Positions 6,516 through 8,837 of a stretch of 8,837 bases of DNA are shown piece after piece; position 1 is the stretch's first letter; each line of letters begins with the position of its first letter. Where the stretch lies: contig CAMPHL010000077.1 in NCBI GenBank assembly GCA_946885905.1, positions 1 through 8,837 on the forward strand, read 5' to 3'. The position numbers and the translations under genes were made by a program. The stretch comes from an uncultured Pseudomonadota bacterium (GTDB lineage Bacteria; Pseudomonadota; Gammaproteobacteria; Burkholderiales; Usitatibacteraceae). The notes under the pieces are model-generated. The model saw only the letters and a list, made by a program, of their open reading frames with translations. It was not told where the DNA came from and ran no database searches.

Positions 6516-6938
6516 CTACTCGCCGTAGAGCTTCTGCTTCATTTCCCGGCGCTCCTGGGCCTCGATGCTCAAGGTGGCCGTGGGACGCGCGAGCAGGCGC
6601 TGGATGCCGATGGGCTCGCCGGTCTCCTCGCAGTAGCCGTAGGTGCCGTCCTCGATTCGGGCGAGCGCCTGGTCGATCTTCTTGAGCAGCTTGCGTTCGC
6701 GGTCGCGGGTGCGCAGCTCCAGGGCGTGCTCCTCCTCGAGCGTGGCGCGGTCCGCGGGATCGGGGGCGAAGGAAAGCTCGCGCAGGTGCTCGGTGGTCGC
6801 GCCGGCGTTCTCGCGCAGCTCGTTCTGGAGCTGCAGGAGGCGCTCGCGGAAGAACCTGAGCTGCGCAGGGCTCATGTACTCCGACTTGGGCATCTTGATG
6901 ATCTCGGCCTCGGTCGGAAGCTTCTGTTTGCTCGCCAT
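6516..6938 (-). CDS. dksA: RNA polymerase-binding transcription factor DksA (zinc-ligand-poor variant)
   Basis: This 140-residue protein binds in the RNA polymerase secondary channel and, with ppGpp, lowers rRNA promoter activity and raises amino-acid promoter activity during starvation. The coiled-coil region spans about 25-95; its tip DPADRA at 60-65 keeps the acidic and alanine positions (D60, D63, A65) matching E. coli D71, D74 and A76. The EEEHALELRTRDRERKLLKKI stretch at 68-88 is strongly family-like. The zinc-finger region reads CEETGEPIG at 103-111 and LSIEA at 123-127. Of the four zinc cysteines only C103 remains (T106, S124 and A127 replace the others), resembling the zinc-independent DksA2 class known from Pseudomonas. 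ATG at 6938 has AGAGGA just upstream. It is flanked by its own promoter and terminator, so probably monocistronic. Confidence 0.96.
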   Translation of the reverse strand: MASKQKLPTEAEIIKMPKSEYMSPAQLRFFRERLLQLQNELRENAGATTEHLRELSFAPDPADRATLEEEHALELRTRDRERKLLKKIDQALARIEDGTYGYCEETGEPIGIQRLLARPTATLSIEAQERREMKQKLYGE

Positions 6939-6941
6939 TGA

Positions 6942-6947
6942 TCCTCT
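6942..6947 (-). promoter_or_regulatory. dksA: Ribosome binding site of dksA
   Basis: The minus strand reads AGAGGA, then TCA and the ATG at 6938. It is the clearest Shine-Dalgarno sequence in the window and fixes the dksA start, although the spacing is slightly short. Confidence 0.75.
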
Positions 6948-6969
6948 TCTGCTTGCTTTGGGTAGCCGG

Positions 6970-6988
6970 GGCCCGCAAGGTCCGGGCC
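6970..6988 (-). other. Hairpin in the dksA leader
   Basis: In the predicted dksA leader, GGCCCG and CGGGCC form a perfect six-base-pair GC stem around a seven-base loop GACCTTG. There is no T-tract, so it is not an intrinsic terminator. It lies about 30 bases upstream of the dksA ATG and could affect leader stability or translation; it could also be chance in GC-rich DNA. Confidence 0.4.
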
Positions 6989-7004
6989 ATCGACGAAGCC
7001 CGGT

Positions 7005-7034
7005 AGTTTAGCCCACGGGCGGGTCGCCGATCAA
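7005..7034 (-). promoter_or_regulatory. dksA: Candidate sigma-70-type promoter of dksA
   Basis: On the minus strand TTGATC (7029-7034) and TAAACT (7005-7010) are separated by 18 bp, each matching four of six consensus bases. The start would fall near 6998, giving a leader of about 60 bases. The bases after the -10 (ACCGGG) are GC-rich, a discriminator type that ppGpp/DksA often represses, so negative autoregulation is possible; it is known for E. coli dksA but only inferred here. Confidence 0.5.
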
Positions 7035-7047
7035 ACAATGACACCGG

Positions 7048-7072
7048 GCCCGCCAGATCATTCCGGGCGGGC
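7048..7072. repeat. Inverted repeat between dksA and the iron permease gene
   Basis: GCCCGCC (7048-7054) and GGCGGGC (7066-7072) are perfect inverted arms around an 11-base centre AGATCATTCCG. It lies upstream of both divergent promoters, about 14 bp beyond the dksA -35. No T-tract follows on either strand, so an operator or incidental structure is more likely than a terminator. Confidence 0.4.
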
Positions 7073-7111
7073 TTGAGGTTCATTCGGCATCCTTTTGAAT
7101 CACAAAGGTTT

Positions 7112-7117
7112 TATACT
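7112..7117 (+). promoter_or_regulatory. Candidate -10 box of the iron permease gene
   Basis: TATACT matches five of six consensus bases in an AT-rich island. Only seven bases separate it from the ATG at 7125, so transcription would begin at or next to the start codon and the mRNA would be leaderless. No good -35 lies at 16-18 bp (TTGAAT at 7095-7100 is only 11 bp away). No Shine-Dalgarno sequence precedes the ATG, which agrees with a leaderless start. Confidence 0.42.
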
Positions 7118-7124
7118 TGGGCCC

Positions 7125-8774
7125 ATGACCCGGGCTCCGTACTGGCTGGGGGGCTGCCTAGCCCTCGCCGTCCCCCTGCTCCTGCCCTTCGCCGCGGTGG
7201 CGGCGACGGCCCTCCTGCCCGCCGGCACGGCCTGGGCCCACCTGGCCACAACGGTGCTGCCGGAATACGTCCGGACCACGCTCGTTCTCCTGGTGCTCGT
7301 CGCCCTGGGGGTCGTGATCGTGGGCGTAGCGACCGCCTGGTGCGTGACCGCCTATGAGTTCCCGGGACGGCGCGTGCTCGAGTGGGCGCTGATGCTGCCG
7401 CTGGCCGTGCCCGCATACGTGGTCGCGTACGCCTATACCGATTGGTTGCAGTACTCGGGACCGGTCCAGTCGGGCCTGCGAGCCCTCGCCGGTTGGGGGC
7501 GCAACGATTACTGGTTCCCGGAAATACGCTCACTGGGAGGGGCGGCCGCGGTATTCGTTGCCGTGCTCTATCCCTATGTGTACCTGATCACCCGCGTGGC
7601 GTTCGTGGAACAGTCGCGAAGCGTCGCGGAGGCCGGCAGGACGCTGGGGCTCACGGCGCGGGCGAGCTTCTTCCGGATCACGCTGCCGATGGCGCGGCCG
7701 GCCATCGCCGCGGGCGCCGCACTCGCGCTCATGGAAACGCTGGCGGATTTCGGCACCGTCTCCTACTTTGGCGTGCAGACCTTCACGACCGGCATCTTCC
7801 GCGCGTGGCTCTCGATGGGGGAACCGGTCTCCGCCGCCCGCCTCTCGCTCATGCTGCTGGGCTTCGTGATCGTGGTGGTGCTGGCCGAACGCGCGGCGCG
7901 GGGGCGCGCCCGCTTCCACGCCGGCGCGCAGCGCCGGCCCAGGCCCGCGCGCCGCGCGTTGCGCGGCTGGCGCGCCGCGGTTGCACTCGCCGCCTGCGTC
8001 GTTCCGCTGGGCGCGGGCTTCCTGTTGCCGCTCGCCCTCCTGCTCCACCTCGCCTTCTCATCGCCCGATCCGCAATTCGGCGCGCGCTTCGCGCGCCTCG
8101 CGGTCAACAGCGCCACCCTTGCCGCGATCTCGGCGGCTTGCGCGGTGGCGATCGCGTTGGTCCTCGCGTACGGCGCGCGGCTCACGCGAAGCCGCGTCGC
8201 GGCGGCCGTGAACCGCCTCGCGGGGCTGGGCTACGCGATGCCCGGCGCCGTGATCGCGATCGGCGTATTGATCCCGGTTGCGCGCATCGACCATATGCTT
8301 GCCGATGCGGGCATCGCGACGGGACTCGTACTGACCGGCAGCATCGCGATGCTGGTCTACGCCTACCTCGTGCGCTTCCTGGGCATCGCGCTCAATACGG
8401 TCGAGGCCGGGCTCGCCCAGGTCACGCCGCACATGGAGGACGCCGCGCGCTCACTCGGCATGGGTGCGACCGCCACGCTCGCGCGCGTGCACGCGCCGAT
8501 CCTGCGCTCGAGCCTGGTCACGGCGGCGCTGCTGGTCTTCGTGGACGTGATGAAGGAGCTGCCCGCGACCTTCGCGATGCGGCCGTTCAATTTCGACACG
8601 CTCGCGGTGCAGGCGTACAACCTGGCTTCCGACGAGCGTCTCGCGGAAGCCTCGACGGCGTCGCTCGCGATCGTCGCGGTCGGCCTGCTGCCGGTGATCT
8701 TCGCCGCGCGCCGCCTGGTGCGCGCCGAAACGAACGAGGGCGGCGCCACCGGCGCGGCCCCCGTGGGCGCCTAG
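7125..8774 (+). CDS. Fused two-domain ferric-iron ABC transporter permease (FbpB/SfuB-like)
   Basis: This 549-residue inner-membrane permease would carry Fe3+ delivered by a periplasmic binding protein (FbpA-like) and be powered by an FbpC-like ATPase. It has two tandem binding-protein-dependent permease domains, about residues 50-255 and 325-530, and about twelve hydrophobic segments. Each half has the cytoplasmic EAA loop that contacts the ATPase: EAGRTLGLTARASFFRITLP starting at E169, and DAARSLGMGATATLARVHAP starting at D439. MKELPATFAMRPFNFDTLA at 476-494 and AYNLASDERLAEAS at 497-510 are hallmarks of the iron branch. ATG at 7125 is preferred to the in-frame TTG at 7095: it opens directly on the first membrane segment and lies just after TATACT. 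The linker at 257-283 is rich in Arg and Ala. No binding-protein or ATPase gene is in view; they could lie to the right. The stop codon merges into a large inverted repeat. Confidence 0.9.
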   Translation: MTRAPYWLGGCLALAVPLLLPFAAVAATALLPAGTAWAHLATTVLPEYVRTTLVLLVLVALGVVIVGVATAWCVTAYEFPGRRVLEWALMLPLAVPAYVVAYAYTDWLQYSGPVQSGLRALAGWGRNDYWFPEIRSLGGAAAVFVAVLYPYVYLITRVAFVEQSRSVAEAGRTLGLTARASFFRITLPMARPAIAAGAALALMETLADFGTVSYFGVQTFTTGIFRAWLSMGEPVSAARLSLMLLGFVIVVVLAERAARGRARFHAGAQRRPRPARRALRGWRAAVALAACVVPLGAGFLLPLALLLHLAFSSPDPQFGARFARLAVNSATLAAISAACAVAIALVLAYGARLTRSRVAAAVNRLAGLGYAMPGAVIAIGVLIPVARIDHMLADAGIATGLVLTGSIAMLVYAYLVRFLGIALNTVEAGLAQVTPHMEDAARSLGMGATATLARVHAPILRSSLVTAALLVFVDVMKELPATFAMRPFNFDTLAVQAYNLASDERLAEASTASLAIVAVGLLPVIFAARRLVRAETNEGGATGAAPVGA

Positions 8775-8837
8775 GGAATGGCCTAGTTCTGCCCGGGCTT
8801 CGGGCCGCTTCCGCCCGGGCAGAACTAGGCCATTCCC
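8774..8837. repeat. Perfect 25-bp inverted repeat with 14-base loop at the right window edge
   Basis: Bases 8774-8798 are exactly the reverse complement of 8813-8837, around the loop TTCGGGCCGCTTCC (8799-8812). The left arm starts on the last base of the permease stop codon and the right arm ends on the last base of the window, so the arms may be longer. As RNA it would form a very strong hairpin. No T-tract is visible within the window, so it may be a terminator whose tail is cut off, an mRNA-stabilising intercistronic hairpin, a dispersed palindromic repeat, or an assembly fold-back. Confidence 0.85.

Noticed and set aside
7037..7062. AATGA ... TCATT as a possible Fur box upstream of the iron permease
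   Set aside because: The arms are 16 bases apart and the centre is GC-rich. It does not resemble the 19-bp AT-rich Fur consensus.
4888..7083. Very long open frames overlapping the EAL and dksA genes (731 residues minus, 683 residues plus at 4890-6941)
   Set aside because: These are GC-rich shadow frames with biased Arg/Ala/His/Gly composition and no recognisable motifs, crossing the dksA terminator and promoter. The real frames carry clear EAL and DksA motifs.

Overview
The window is ordinary GC-rich bacterial chromosome (roughly two-thirds GC by eye). It has six complete protein genes plus one partial gene, packed with almost no spacer. I see no tRNA, rRNA, CRISPR array, insertion sequence or phage gene. 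The DksA variant (Cys-Glu-Glu-Thr, with three of four zinc ligands replaced), the YoaA-type helicase and the Fbp-type fused iron permease suggest a proteobacterium. Betaproteobacteria is my best guess, an inference from protein flavour rather than from a marker gene.

Left block (1-3946, all minus strand, transcribed right to left): a predicted lipoprotein alpha/beta hydrolase of the tripeptidyl-aminopeptidase type, then a NatA-like ABC ATPase, a NatB-like ABC-2 permease, and the first 185 residues of a YoaA-type Fe-S DNA helicase that runs off the left edge. Successive genes overlap by 4 bp (ATGA, then GTGA) or are 12 bp apart, so this reads as one translationally coupled operon. The first three genes plausibly form an export or peptide-handling unit; the helicase may simply be co-transcribed.

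Middle (3947-6404): a 44-bp divergent spacer separates the operon from a small SAM-dependent methyltransferase (TPMT/HOL-like) on the plus strand. That gene converges on a large minus-strand EAL-CBS-degenerate GGDEF protein. The two stop codons share the palindrome CTAG, with no terminator between them. The EAL domain keeps its catalytic residues, whereas the GGDEF signature is SGSRF, so the protein is predicted to hydrolyse c-di-GMP and not to make it.

Right block (6405-8837): dksA (minus strand) ends in a textbook intrinsic terminator that directly abuts a TATAAT promoter candidate for the EAL gene. Upstream of dksA is a 186-bp divergent regulatory region with a recognisable dksA promoter, two inverted repeats and a TATACT box placed for a leaderless transcript of the next gene. 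That gene encodes a fused two-domain ferric-iron ABC permease (plus strand). Its stop codon runs into a perfect 25-bp inverted repeat that ends exactly at the last base of the window.

I found no clearly novel multi-gene system. The points most worth a second look are the terminal palindrome, the compact or leaderless promoter layouts, the EAL-CBS-dead-GGDEF protein beside dksA, and the hydrolase/NatAB/YoaA operon.
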